The notes under the pieces: generated by a model
The model's input: the letters and a program-made list of their open reading frames with translations, nothing else
The model's database searches: none
Told to the model about the DNA's origin: nothing
Translations under genes and position numbers: made by a program
Source of the DNA: Virgibacillus_F flavescens
GTDB lineage: Bacteria; Bacillota; Bacilli; Bacillales; Amphibacillaceae
Direction of reading: 5' to 3'
Assembly (NCBI RefSeq): GCF_050574275.1
Contig: NZ_CP192260.1
Span: forward strand, 3,100,001-3,164,000
DNA length: 64,000 bases
In this document: piece by piece, positions 17,161-25,797 of the stretch
Layout: each line of letters opens with the position of its first letter
Position numbering within the stretch: position 1 is the first letter of the stretch

Positions 17161-17196
17161 TTTTTTATAAAGCATTCTGAATATTTATGGTAAAAT
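17161..17196 (+). promoter_or_regulatory. conserved promoter module, copy D
   Basis: TTTTTTATAAA, GCATTCTGAATATTTATGG, TAAAAT; 47 bases before the aminopeptidase start. The inner 30 bases match copies A and B exactly. Confidence 0.65.
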
Positions 17197-17242
17197 AAAT
17201 ATTAGTATTACTGATTATAGATACCCTTAGGAGGAACTTTAT

Positions 17243-18478
17243 ATGAAAACGTTCGAGGAAAAGCTGGATCAATACGCTGAACTTGTTGTTAAAATTGGTT
17301 TGAGTATTCAAGAGGGGCAACGCTTATTGATTAATTCCCCGCTTGAAGCTAAGGAATTTACGCGAAAAGTCACAAAACATGCTTATGATAATGGCTGCAA
17401 ACATGTGTTTGTTGACTGGAAGGATACGGAGGTCAATCGCCTACATATTGAAAAAGCTTCTGAAGAGAGATTAAAGGATGACCTTCCTCAATGGGAAATT
17501 GACAAGTTTACTAGTTTTGCAGAAAACCATGATTGCTTGCTGAACATCACTGGAGATGATCCGAGTGCGTTCAAAGGCTTATCACCAGAACGTATTATGT
17601 GGGTACAGCAGAATCGTGGGGAGAAACTTCAAGCCATTTCAAAAGCACAGCTTAACGGCGAGATGCACTGGGCAATCGCTGGTGTGCCAACAGCTGGATG
17701 GGCTAAAAGCGTTTTTCCGGATAAAGAGGAAGAAGAAGCGATCGACGCCCTGTGGGAAGCAATTTTCAAAACGGTCCGCATCGATCAGGAAGACCCGATT
17801 GCAGCATGGGAAGAGCATAACAAATCCCTGAATGAAAAAGCCGATTACCTGAATGAAAAGCGTTTCAAGACGTTATATTATCAATCGGAAGGTACTGATT
17901 TGACAGTTGACCTTCACCCTGATCACATATGGATCGGCGGCGGTCATGAGTCAACGTTCAACACGTACTACATGCCGAACCTTCCGACTGAAGAAGTGTT
18001 TACGACCCCTCTCAAAACTGGTGTCAATGGAACGGTTTCAAGTAAAAAACCATTATCTGCCATGGGAAGTCTGATCGATAACTTCAGCCTTACGTTTGAA
18101 GACGGGAAAGTTGTCGATTTCCGTGCAGAAACAGGCTATGACACGCTGAAACAATTGCTTGAAATCGATGATGGCATGAAATTCTTAGGGGAAGTTGCGC
18201 TTGTACCGCATGACTCTCCAATCTCAAACAGCGGAATTATTTTCAACAACACATTATACGATGAAAATGCTTCCTGCCACGTTGCAATTGGTACTGCCAT
18301 TACGATGGGAGTGAAGGACGCTGCCAACGTTTCAAAAGAAGATTTGATAGAAAGAGGAATTAATCAAAGTAATGGTCATACCGATTTCATGATCGGCTCT
18401 GCTGACCTGAATATTATCGCAGAAACAAATGACGGGCAAAAAGTGCAGTTGTTTAAAGATGGGAATTGGGCGATTTGA
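17243..18478 (+). CDS. M29 family aminopeptidase (AmpS-like)
   Basis: 411 aa, ATG behind TAGGAGGAACTTTAT, the usual length for AmpS/AmpT/PepS. A two-metal active site is indicated by GEVALVPHDSPIS, the ASCHVAIGTAI segment, and GHTDFMIGSADL near the C-terminus, which supply the Glu, His and Asp ligands of family M29. Cytoplasmic metallo-aminopeptidase that removes N-terminal residues from peptides. Single gene from promoter module D, the same module that precedes both S51-like genes. Confidence 0.9.
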   Translation: MKTFEEKLDQYAELVVKIGLSIQEGQRLLINSPLEAKEFTRKVTKHAYDNGCKHVFVDWKDTEVNRLHIEKASEERLKDDLPQWEIDKFTSFAENHDCLLNITGDDPSAFKGLSPERIMWVQQNRGEKLQAISKAQLNGEMHWAIAGVPTAGWAKSVFPDKEEEEAIDALWEAIFKTVRIDQEDPIAAWEEHNKSLNEKADYLNEKRFKTLYYQSEGTDLTVDLHPDHIWIGGGHESTFNTYYMPNLPTEEVFTTPLKTGVNGTVSSKKPLSAMGSLIDNFSLTFEDGKVVDFRAETGYDTLKQLLEIDDGMKFLGEVALVPHDSPISNSGIIFNNTLYDENASCHVAIGTAITMGVKDAANVSKEDLIERGINQSNGHTDFMIGSADLNIIAETNDGQKVQLFKDGNWAI

Positions 18479-18523
18479 GGTTAGATGTGGAGTTTATGTC
18501 AGACTTTCTCAAGCACAAATGTT

Positions 18524-18554
18524 ATAATGTATGTATATAATAATGTATGTATAT
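18524..18554 (+). promoter_or_regulatory. promoter/operator of the AbrB-Doc module
   Basis: Two perfect direct repeats of ATAATGTATGTATAT (18524-18538 and 18540-18554); the first contains a TATAAT -10 (starting 18523). A likely binding site for the AbrB/MazE-type antitoxin, giving autorepression. Confidence 0.6.
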
Positions 18555-18609
18555 TTTGTTTGTGACAGTCTATACTAGGAGAAAGAATAAAGAAATGAGA
18601 GTGATGAAA

Positions 18610-18849
18610 ATGAATAAGGAGACACGAAAAGTAACGCAATTCGGTAATAGCTTGGGGGTTGGTATACCAAGAAAAATTATAGACTCGCTAAACATACGAC
18701 GTGGTGATGAAATCGAATTTGAAGTAAAAGATGACATGATTATATTAAAAAGAAATAGTAAATTAGAAGACCAGGTGGATATTGAAATGGTAAAAATGCT
18801 GCAAGAAACATTTCAGGATCACAACGAATTGTTTAAGAGGTTAAAATAG
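18610..18849 (+). CDS. AbrB/MazE-family antitoxin
   Basis: 79 aa from ATG 18610, four bases after GAGAGTGAT; in-frame ATGs at 18604 and 18595 are alternatives. N-terminal swapped-hairpin domain: RKVTQFGNSLGVGIPRKIID, then GDEIEFEVKDDMIILKR. The C-terminal tail (EMVKMLQETFQDHNELFKRL) would wrap the toxin. It should neutralise the Doc-like toxin encoded four bases downstream and bind the repeats upstream. Confidence 0.82.
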   Translation: MNKETRKVTQFGNSLGVGIPRKIIDSLNIRRGDEIEFEVKDDMIILKRNSKLEDQVDIEMVKMLQETFQDHNELFKRLK

Positions 18850-18853
18850 TATA

Positions 18854-19249
18854 ATGAATATTGACTATTTAACTGTAAGAGACGTAACAATCATTCATTT
18901 TATGGTCATGAAAAAATACGGAGCAGGCGAGCATGCTGGAATTAGAGAGCAAGGATTATTGGAGTCAGCTGTACATCGTCCCCAACAATCAGCTTTTGGA
19001 GAAGACGCTTATCCTTTATTCAATGAGAAAGCTGGTGCACTATTTGAATCTTTAGCAAGAAATCATTGCTTTTTTAACGGTAATAAAAGAACGGCTTTTG
19101 CTTCTCTTGATATATTTCTAAAGAAAAATGGGGTTTATATCATGCAGAATACAGATGAAAATGAGGAATTTACTGTTGCGGTTGCAGAAGGTAAAGTTAG
19201 TTTATCAGATAGTGTCATTTGGCTTAAGAGTCATACCAAAAAACGTTAA
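18854..19249 (+). CDS. Doc (death-on-curing) family toxin
   Basis: 131 aa, in operon with the AbrB-like gene, 4 bases after its stop. The Fic/Doc core motif is intact: H71-CFF-N75-G-N-K-R79 in NHCFFNGNKRTA. Doc toxins phosphorylate EF-Tu and stop translation; the motif predicts activity. Doc proteins are usually about 125-130 aa, so it is full length. Followed by a terminator. Confidence 0.88.
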   Translation: MNIDYLTVRDVTIIHFMVMKKYGAGEHAGIREQGLLESAVHRPQQSAFGEDAYPLFNEKAGALFESLARNHCFFNGNKRTAFASLDIFLKKNGVYIMQNTDENEEFTVAVAEGKVSLSDSVIWLKSHTKKR

Positions 19250-19256
19250 TAAAGAT

Positions 19257-19289
19257 TAAAACCGTCCTGCCCCGTGCTGGACGGTTTTT
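19257..19289 (+). terminator. terminator of the AbrB-Doc operon
   Basis: AAAACCGTCC pairs with GGACGGTTTT across TGCCCCGTGCT, then T. Confidence 0.85.
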
Positions 19290-19371
19290 GTTCATAACTG
19301 GAGCACCTTCCTCCAAGCATTATCAATGTTTAATTACTTTGTCATTTTATCACACCATTATAACTAGAACT

Positions 19372-19920
19372 TTAATATTGAGGCACTAATATATCTTCCC
19401 CTTTTCGTTTAGTTAGCTGACTTTCGATGATAAAGAATTCATTAATTATTCTAAGCGTTATTTCTGAAGCATAACTTTTATGATCTAACGTTGTATAATA
19501 CAGCCATATTTTTATATAATCTTGCTTTAAATAATCATATACACTGAAATGAAATTCCCCTTTTTCAATTTCTCCGTCAAAGACAGCTTTCGAAGGACTT
19601 TCGCCTGCAACATGGCTGACAATGATGTCCTTATCATTTTTATTTATTAGGGAAAACAGTATAGATTCTGCTTCTCTCGAATAAAATTTAGCTTTAAATA
19701 TTGGCACAAAGCTAAGATTATATTCCTTCTTCTGATCTTCATACATCTGTTTATTAAGGATGGTAGATTCTTTACTTGCTTTAACAGATTTGTAGCTGAT
19801 CCAAATAGATAATATTAACAATATCGGGGACAGTATATTAACTACTAAGGTTATATAATCAAACATGTCTTTTTCTCCAAGCGCTTGCAATATATCCAGC
19901 CAATCATTTTTCGCCACCAT
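19372..19920 (-). CDS. hypothetical membrane protein, paralogue 1
   Basis: 182 aa. ATG 19920 (or GTG 19917, which aligns with the start of the paralogue) after GGGGAGGGG. One transmembrane segment (about 22-44, ITLVVNILSPILLILSIWIS), a short charged helix (KSVKASKESTILNKQMYEDQ), then a beta-rich cytoplasmic domain. Roughly 80 percent identical by eye to the protein at 22121. Such proteins appear in Bacillaceae accessory regions; function unknown. Confidence 0.65.
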   Translation of the reverse strand: MVAKNDWLDILQALGEKDMFDYITLVVNILSPILLILSIWISYKSVKASKESTILNKQMYEDQKKEYNLSFVPIFKAKFYSREAESILFSLINKNDKDIIVSHVAGESPSKAVFDGEIEKGEFHFSVYDYLKQDYIKIWLYYTTLDHKSYASEITLRIINEFFIIESQLTKRKGEDILVPQY

Positions 19921-20058
19921 TATCCCCTCCCCAACTGGTGCGTTTGCTTAACAGCCTTGAATTGTCTTAAAATTAAACTATGCTAACAATACTTAAAAAG
20001 AACTGCACCTAAAGTCGAAGGTCTAATTCCCATCTGCGACAATCGGTGCGAAGTCACA

Positions 20059-21183
20059 CTACCCACTCTTAGGTCTCAATACTAAGGTCAGGTAACCAAC
20101 AAGGGAAAATACAATAAAAAGAAAATAATACCCTTCCATACCAGCGATTATTCCAGCAAGGATGGAGCCTATCATTTGTCCAAATGCCAGCAGTATGAAT
20201 GGAATACCTAATCCTAACGAAGGATTACGCTTAAAAATGGAAATCCCCCAAATTATTAAAACGCCACTCATGAAAATATACGAACTTCCAAAAAGGATTG
20301 GGGAGAGTACCCCTGTGACTTTGTTTCCTGACAAAAATACTAATGTCAGTGAGGATGTAGACAGCAGTAACACAGAAATCCTGTACGCACTTACTACCCC
20401 AAACTTATTGATTACTGTACCTACAGTACCACCGAATAATCCTGCAGTTCCGATGATCACCCAAAACCATTCGCCAAGATATCCAGGCGCGCTATCTAAA
20501 TTTAAAATATAATCGCGAGAGAACGTCCAGTATGCTGAACTGGCGATTCCTAAAAATATCGAAGCAATGATTAGCTGGAATGCAGGTTTCAAATGCTTAT
20601 AATGGAAACTAACTGTCCCCTTCTTTTCTACAGAATGATCACTCGGAAGCTGTTTGTAATTTAATAGTAAAACAAAAATAGCGATCCCCATATATATGAA
20701 ATAGCTTATTCGCCACTGGTCCATGAGTAATATAGCAATCAGTCCAGTAAATGCTATTCCAATACTGGTTCCAGAGTTTATCCATGAATTCGTTTGGTTT
20801 TGCAGATTTTTCTCCATATGCGTACTAACAATAGCTGCATACGGTGGCGACGAAAACCCTGTACTAAGACCAGCCACAAAAATCCCTAATCCGAGAATGA
20901 TCGGATTTGAAGAAACAGCAATTAATCCAAGTCCTACAACCGATAAGAATCCAGCAGTCAAAAGAATAACTTTAGGTGTAACTCGCTTAGAAAATACAAT
21001 AGCTAATAAGACAGCTATACAGTAGGCAAGATACGATAAAGATGATATCAGCCCTGAAGTAGATGGATTCATATTTATTGATTCATTAATATAGGGAAGC
21101 ATTAACCCAAAACTAAAGCGGGATAATCCATATGTGACAGCTATCATAGGCATGCCCGCTGCTATCAGTTTTTTTGAATTCAT
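20059..21183 (-). CDS. MFS transporter (YbfB/YjiJ-like)
   Basis: 374 aa, ATG behind AAATGGAGGTGCAGA. Ten to twelve hydrophobic segments; the N-terminus AVTYGLSRFSFGLMLPYI with a GLSRF motif and the SGLISSLSYLAYCIA segment fit the MFS_4 (YbfB/YjiJ) subfamily. Substrate unknown. It shares an exact 21-bp operator with the divergent-looking but co-directional TetR gene upstream, so it is probably repressed by that regulator. Confidence 0.75.
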   Translation of the reverse strand: MNSKKLIAAGMPMIAVTYGLSRFSFGLMLPYINESINMNPSTSGLISSLSYLAYCIAVLLAIVFSKRVTPKVILLTAGFLSVVGLGLIAVSSNPIILGLGIFVAGLSTGFSSPPYAAIVSTHMEKNLQNQTNSWINSGTSIGIAFTGLIAILLMDQWRISYFIYMGIAIFVLLLNYKQLPSDHSVEKKGTVSFHYKHLKPAFQLIIASIFLGIASSAYWTFSRDYILNLDSAPGYLGEWFWVIIGTAGLFGGTVGTVINKFGVVSAYRISVLLLSTSSLTLVFLSGNKVTGVLSPILFGSSYIFMSGVLIIWGISIFKRNPSLGLGIPFILLAFGQMIGSILAGIIAGMEGYYFLFIVFSLVGYLTLVLRPKSG

Positions 21184-21209
21184 TCTGCACCTCCATTTTA
21201 TTTTTTATA

Positions 21210-21230
21210 TATAACGTTCATTATAATAAA
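21210..21230 (-). promoter_or_regulatory. TetR operator/promoter before MFS gene
   Basis: Carries ATAACGTTCATTATAATAAA, which on the minus strand contains a TATAAT -10 box. The same 21 bases recur at 21840 before the TetR gene. The sequence is an imperfect palindrome (TATAA...TTATA). Confidence 0.75.
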
Positions 21231-21271
21231 TAGTAAAAAAAAAGGAATAACAAAAATTATTCCTGGTATAT

Positions 21272-21823
21272 TCATTCGGAATCTATAATGTTTTCCGCTA
21301 AATGATACGCGCTGTGCCGTACCTTTTCTAGATCGAGTATTTGGATCATCGAGGTGATTCCTTCTAATAAAATTGAAATTTGCACGCTAATAGCTTCACT
21401 GTTCTTAAAACCCAAAAGGTCATTCTTGATTTTATTTATCAGTTTTTGCTTATGTTCTTTGCTTAAAGATGAAATCTGCTCGTTTGTATCTTTATACTCT
21501 TGTTTCGCTCTTAAGAACAAGCACCCATTAGTACCCGCTTCTTCCACCCATTTGAGGTGTGCTTCCATGATAGAGCTAACATACGCTTTAAGCCCTTTCT
21601 CTTTGACAATTATACTGTCTACTAGCAAGAAATATTGTTTTTCTCTTTGACGTAAAACTTCTACAATTAATTCTTCCTTTGATTTAAAATGATAATACAT
21701 CGTCATCGTAGCTACTTCTGCTTGTTCAAGTATCCGCTTAACACCAACCGAATGAAATCCTTGCTGATAAAATAACGCTTCAGCTGTATTCACAATAGCT
21801 TCTTTTTTATTGGACTTTTTCAT
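21272..21823 (-). CDS. TetR/AcrR family transcriptional regulator
   Basis: 183 aa from ATG 21823, six bases after AAGGAGG; a GTG two codons earlier overlaps the spacing. N-terminal HTH: KKEAIVNTAEALFYQQGFHS, VKRILEQAEVATMTMYYHFK, SKEELIVEVL. The C-terminal ligand domain has an LKWVEEAGTNGCLFLRA segment as in TetR_C_33/YxaF-like regulators. Likely represses itself and the MFS gene through the shared 21-bp site. Confidence 0.88.
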   Translation of the reverse strand: MKKSNKKEAIVNTAEALFYQQGFHSVGVKRILEQAEVATMTMYYHFKSKEELIVEVLRQREKQYFLLVDSIIVKEKGLKAYVSSIMEAHLKWVEEAGTNGCLFLRAKQEYKDTNEQISSLSKEHKQKLINKIKNDLLGFKNSEAISVQISILLEGITSMIQILDLEKVRHSAYHLAENIIDSE

Positions 21824-21839
21824 GCGCACCCTCCTTATG

Positions 21840-21860
21840 TATAACGTTCATTATAATAAA
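21840..21860 (-). promoter_or_regulatory. TetR operator/promoter before tetR-like gene
   Basis: Exact copy of the 21 bases at 21210, 17 bases upstream of the regulator's start codon, covering its -10 region. Fits autorepression. Confidence 0.75.
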
Positions 21861-22073
21861 GTTATCACATATGTTTTATTTAATCAATAACTGCAGAAAG
21901 TTGATGTCCAAAAATAGATTTTCTCAAGTTTAATAGAGCAAAGATGAAAGAAATAACGAATGATTAAGCGAAAAAGATTACACTATCTTTTTATAATTTT
22001 ACATAAAAGGTTGTAATTCATGGAAAATAATGGATAATGAATAACGGGTCTTGACTTCCCCTGACTCATATAA

Positions 22074-22098
22074 AATGCTCTCACTATGTGAGGGCATT
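22074..22098 (-). terminator. terminator after paralogue 2
   Basis: AATGCTCTCAC / GTGAGGGCATT with a TAT loop; TTTTAT follows on the minus strand. Confidence 0.65.
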
Positions 22099-22120
22099 AT
22101 TATTATTTATTTAAAAAAGG

Positions 22121-22660
22121 TTAAAGTTGGCTTACATTTTTCTCTTTTCGTTTTGTTAGTTGACTTTCGATTATAAAGGATTCATTAATCATTCGAAGCG
22201 TTATTTCTGAAACATAACTTTTATGATCTAGCGTTGTATAACACAGCCATATCTTTATATAATCGTGATTTAAATAGTCATATACACTAAAATGAAATTC
22301 CCCATTCTCAATTTCTCCTTCAAATACAGCTTTCGATGGATTTTCGCCTGCAACATGGGTCACAACGATGTCCTTATTATTTTTATTGATAAGGGAAAAC
22401 AATATACATTCTGCATCCCTCAAATAAAATTTTGTTTTAAATGTTGGTACAAAGCTAAGATTATATTCCTTCTTCTGATCTTCATACATCTGTTTATTAA
22501 GGATGGTAGATTCTTTACTGGCTTTAACAGATTTATAGCTGATCCAAATAGATACTATTAATATTATCGGGGACAATATAGTAACTCCCAAGGTTATATA
22601 ATCAAACATGTCTTTTTCTCCAAGCGTATTTAATATATCCAGCCAATCTTTTTTCGTCAC
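22121..22660 (-). CDS. hypothetical membrane protein, paralogue 2
   Basis: 179 aa from GTG 22660 behind GGGGAGGCGATCATT. Same organisation as the protein at 19372: one transmembrane segment near residues 20-42, then a conserved SVKASKESTILNKQMYEDQ helix and a beta-rich domain ending IIESQLTKRKE. The two genes flank the TetR/MFS cassette in the same orientation, forming a direct repeat of about 540 bp. Function unknown. Confidence 0.65.
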   Translation of the reverse strand: MTKKDWLDILNTLGEKDMFDYITLGVTILSPIILIVSIWISYKSVKASKESTILNKQMYEDQKKEYNLSFVPTFKTKFYLRDAECILFSLINKNNKDIVVTHVAGENPSKAVFEGEIENGEFHFSVYDYLNHDYIKIWLCYTTLDHKSYVSEITLRMINESFIIESQLTKRKEKNVSQL

Positions 22661-23107
22661 AATGATCGCCTCCCCAACCGGTTCGTTTATTTAACGGCGT
22701 TGCTCAGCATGATTGTTGAATTGTCATAATCCAGTCTGTTTAGGTAATTGTATCAATTTTTTTGAATTATTGATCTTTATTTCAGATTTATTTTGGGCTA
22801 ATGTCAACAATTCAAGTAAACAATTCCCTTCTTCACTTACGGCTGCGTTAGTATAATATAATTGAGCAGCTATTCGTGATGGTGATTGTTCAGAGGTTTA
22901 AAAGAGTATTATGTTACTATGATGTTAGAAATGTGAAGAAATGAATGTAAACTAATGGAGCAGGATTGTTTAAGATTGTTGTTCAACTTGTGTTCAGCAA
23001 TTGGTCTATTTAATAGAAGTAAAATGAATATGATTTAAGGATATGAATTTTTAAAGGTAAGGCGGATGAATAACAAGAAATCCTATTTTGATGAAGGAGG
23101 TAAAGAA
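22661..23107. other. intergenic stretch, no gene seen
   Basis: A/T-rich sequence. I see no ORF with a plausible ribosome binding site until the small membrane protein at 23108, which has GATGAAGGAGGTAAAGAA before its ATG. No clear terminator or repeat. Confidence 0.4.
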
Positions 23108-23449
23108 ATGCTTACAGAAACATTTCCAGATTGGGTATGGTATATATATTACTCGTTTTTTTTACTAACACTTGGTGCTGCAGTGTTTAGTCTTTTTCGA
23201 AAAAAACTTAGAAAAAGATTTAAACTAATGTCTAGTGTCACGATAGTCGTCGGTGTTACGTTACCGATAGTATCTTTACTAGGTGGCATTTCATGGTACA
23301 CCGAAGAACTAAATGAGCTTGGGATTTTAGTTAGTCGCTTACAACAAGGTGATTTATGGTCTATTTATGTAGTTGCAGGATCCTTATATCTACTGGTCTG
23401 GTGGCTTATATTCTTATTTATACTCCTAAGTAAAAACAAAAAAATTTAG
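23108..23449 (+). CDS. small membrane protein
   Basis: 113 aa from ATG 23108, directly after GAAGGAGGTAAAGAA; the longer frame from 23066 has no such site. Three transmembrane segments (about 9-27, 42-62, 85-108) with a basic first loop (FRKKLRKRFK). No family recognised. A 50-aa membrane protein follows 74 bases downstream and may be co-transcribed. Confidence 0.6.
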   Translation: MLTETFPDWVWYIYYSFFLLTLGAAVFSLFRKKLRKRFKLMSSVTIVVGVTLPIVSLLGGISWYTEELNELGILVSRLQQGDLWSIYVVAGSLYLLVWWLIFLFILLSKNKKI

Positions 23450-23523
23450 CACCTTATAAAAGTAACGGGTGGGCTAATTTAATAAGGACTTACAAAAGTT
23501 TACAGAAAATAGGGGGAATTGGA

Positions 23524-23676
23524 ATGATTTTAGGGTTAATTTTTTTTGGGTTAATCATATTACTTTTAGGTTTTTTTACGCCTATTGGTACTGCAAACGT
23601 TCTACTAATTTCTACGCTACTGATTATTTCAGCAATTGTTCTGGCAATAACTCGCTATTTAAAAAGAAAACGATAA
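23524..23676 (+). CDS. 50-aa two-segment membrane protein
   Basis: ATG 23524, seven bases after AGGGGG. The product begins MILGLIFFGLIILLLGFF, has a short TPIGTAN turn, a second hydrophobic segment VLLISTLLIISAIVLAI and a basic tail RYLKRKR. Size and charge pattern suggest a real small membrane protein. Confidence 0.65.
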   Translation: MILGLIFFGLIILLLGFFTPIGTANVLLISTLLIISAIVLAITRYLKRKR

Positions 23677-23696
23677 CTCGCCTACATATGTTTCTT

Positions 23697-23748
23697 CTTC
23701 AACTATAGGATGCTTTAGTGGAACAAGCACCCATTATTTTAGCATCCT
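23697..23748. repeat. hairpin, possible degenerate intergenic repeat/terminator
   Basis: CTTCAACTATAGGATGCTTTA ends with an arm AGGATGCT (23707-23714) that pairs with AGCATCCT (23741-23748). The outer TTCAACTA/GGAACAAGCACC words recall the R1 repeat family, weakly. Confidence 0.4.
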
Positions 23749-23789
23749 CTGCGTTCTTTATAATCTAACAATCTGTTCTTCAACTAAAT

Positions 23790-24464
23790 TCATATAAATC
23801 TTCTTAAATATTCATCATATATTTTGTTCATAACGTTGGGTGTGTTTTCAATATAAACATTAATTTGTTCATTGTTTGATTCGAATTTATCAGCGTTTCT
23901 TTCTTCATCTGTTGGAAAATCAGATATTCCTTTAATAATAATACATTCAACATCATTCTTCTTACAGATATAAGCAATTGCACCTGATTCTGTATCGGCA
24001 ATAGTTATTTCGTTTTCTTTAAGTTCTAAATAGTCCTTCCACATAACTACTGCTTTATCAGCGGTGCCAATTGTTCCAGTATAAAAATCATTTCCATAGT
24101 TTGATAGATCCATATCGACTACGAACGATTGTTTAATAAACGGCTCAACTTCTTTTACTGTGCAATCATATTGAACAGCTTTATTGGGTACAAAAACGTC
24201 CAAATTGTGAAACGTATCATCTATTCCTGCACATGTTCCAGCAACGATTACTTTCGTTAACGTAAATTTAGAAATCATATACTGGTTACCACCAACACCA
24301 TTTACTTTCCGTACACCGGTACTATAAAAAACAAGTTCGGTATCATTAATTGTTCTTATGAAATACTCGCCATACGGATAATCAAAAATTTCGTTATCTG
24401 TTATACCGAAATATTCCAATGTCGCTTCATATTCCCACTTCGTTGCTATACTTATTCCTATCAT
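23790..24464 (-). CDS. MTA/SAH nucleosidase-like (PNP/UDP superfamily) protein
   Basis: 224 aa. Nucleoside phosphorylase fold: MIGISIATKWEYEATLEYFG, FYSTGVRKVNGVGGNQYMIS (the ligand-binding G-x-G-K/R region), VIVAGTCAGIDD, and TADTESGAIAYICKKNDV where the family has ME(S/G)AA. ISDFPTDE resembles the D-x-A-D/S catalytic region (SD is present). Likely cleaves an N-glycosidic bond; the atypical ends mean Pfs identity is not claimed. No obvious partner genes. Confidence 0.7.
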   Translation of the reverse strand: MIGISIATKWEYEATLEYFGITDNEIFDYPYGEYFIRTINDTELVFYSTGVRKVNGVGGNQYMISKFTLTKVIVAGTCAGIDDTFHNLDVFVPNKAVQYDCTVKEVEPFIKQSFVVDMDLSNYGNDFYTGTIGTADKAVVMWKDYLELKENEITIADTESGAIAYICKKNDVECIIIKGISDFPTDEERNADKFESNNEQINVYIENTPNVMNKIYDEYLRRFI

Positions 24465-24695
24465 CGACTTATCACCCTACACATTTAATTTGTCACTATT
24501 GCATTACGCTGTTCATTAATAATTCGTTATTCATATGTAAATATCCTTTTTTACTTACCTGGTTCGATAATCATTTTAACATTAAAAGTGATTATTGCCC
24601 CGTGTCCCCCTCTCTGCGATAACTGCGACAATAACACAATCCGAATTGTCAGCTCGACTACGTTTTGAAAAGACATTCTCTTATCCAAACCTCTA

Positions 24696-24753
24696 TTGAC
24701 AATGATTCTCACTTACGGTAGTATAATCTTTATTGAAAATGATTCTCACTATC
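24696..24753 (+). promoter_or_regulatory. promoter with two Fur boxes
   Basis: Two copies of TGA(C/A)AATGATTCTCACT (24698-24713 and 24734-24750), each close to the 7-1-7 Fur consensus TGATAATGATTATCA. TTGACA (24696-24701) with TAGTAT or TATAAT downstream gives the promoter. Fur-Fe(II) would repress the operon when iron is sufficient. Confidence 0.85.
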
Positions 24754-24774
24754 AATTGAATGGAGGAATTACAT

Positions 24775-25743
24775 ATGTCTAAAATCTTTTCAAAATGGGG
24801 CGTTCTTCTACTCGTCCTGATAATGATAGCTTTGCTTGCCGCTTGTGGAAATTCGGATGATTCAGGTGAAACTACTGATGATTCTCCAAAGGAAGAAACG
24901 CGTACAATCGGACACGCGATGGGCACAACAGAAATTAAAGGAACACCTGAACGAGTCGTTACCCTTTACCAAGGGGCTACCGATACAGCAACAGCTTTCG
25001 ATGTAGAACCGGTCGGAATCGTTGAGTCATGGGTGCAGCAGCCGATTTATGAATACCTTCGGGAAGATTTAGATGGTACTCCTATCATCGGCCAAGAAAC
25101 GCAGCCAAACCTAGAAGAGATTGCTGCCAAAAAACCTGATGTCATTTTCGCTTCCAAAATGCGTCATGAGGACATCTACGAAAAGTTGAGTCAGATTGCA
25201 CCTACAGTAGCAATTGATGCTGTATATGACTTCAAAGGTACCGTCAACCTGATGGGAGAAACATTGAATAAACAAGAACGTGCCGATGAAATACTATCGA
25301 AATGGAATAATCGAGTGGAAGATTTTACTACGAAAGCAGAAGAACAACTTGGCGACAAATGGCCGCAGAACGTTGCACTGATTAACTTCCGTACGGATCA
25401 TGCCCGCATCTATTATGATAGTTTCGCAGGTTCTATTTTAAAAGAAGCCGGGTTTACTCGTCCTGACAACCAGCAAGGTGATGATTGGGGCGTCAAACTG
25501 ACTGATAAAGAAAGTATCACCGCAATGAATGCAGATGTATTCTTTGTCTTCATGGGTGATGAACCAGCTGTAGAAGATACGTATAACGAATGGACGAAAC
25601 ACCCGCTTTGGAAAGAGCTTGATGCTGTTAAAAATGATCAGGTTTACCGCGTCGATCAAGTCATCTGGAACATGGCGGGCGGAATTGGTGCTGCTAACTT
25701 GATGCTCGATGAACTATATGAACATTACAATCTAGCGAAATAA
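24775..25743 (+). CDS. yfiY: iron-siderophore ABC transporter, substrate-binding lipoprotein
   Basis: 322 aa from ATG 24775 behind ATGGAGGAATTACAT. Lipobox LLAAC puts a lipid-anchored Cys near residue 24. The mature protein is a class III (TroA/FhuD-like) binding protein: RVVTLYQGATDTATAF, then a long backbone helix and QNVALINFRTDHARIYYD. With two FecCD permeases downstream the set matches B. subtilis YfiY-YfiZ-YfhA (schizokinen/arthrobactin uptake). Binding specificity is inferred from that synteny only. Confidence 0.85.
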   Translation: MSKIFSKWGVLLLVLIMIALLAACGNSDDSGETTDDSPKEETRTIGHAMGTTEIKGTPERVVTLYQGATDTATAFDVEPVGIVESWVQQPIYEYLREDLDGTPIIGQETQPNLEEIAAKKPDVIFASKMRHEDIYEKLSQIAPTVAIDAVYDFKGTVNLMGETLNKQERADEILSKWNNRVEDFTTKAEEQLGDKWPQNVALINFRTDHARIYYDSFAGSILKEAGFTRPDNQQGDDWGVKLTDKESITAMNADVFFVFMGDEPAVEDTYNEWTKHPLWKELDAVKNDQVYRVDQVIWNMAGGIGAANLMLDELYEHYNLAK

Positions 25744-25748
25744 CTTAC

Positions 25749-25776
25749 AAAGATAGGGGCACGTTCCCCTATCTTT
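25749..25776 (+). promoter_or_regulatory. intercistronic hairpin between binding protein and permease
   Basis: Perfect 11-bp stem AAAGATAGGGG / CCCCTATCTTT with a 6-base loop and no T-run. It probably protects or attenuates the message so that the binding protein is made in excess over the permeases. Confidence 0.65.
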
Positions 25777-25797
25777 GCTGCTATGGAGAGAAAATTT

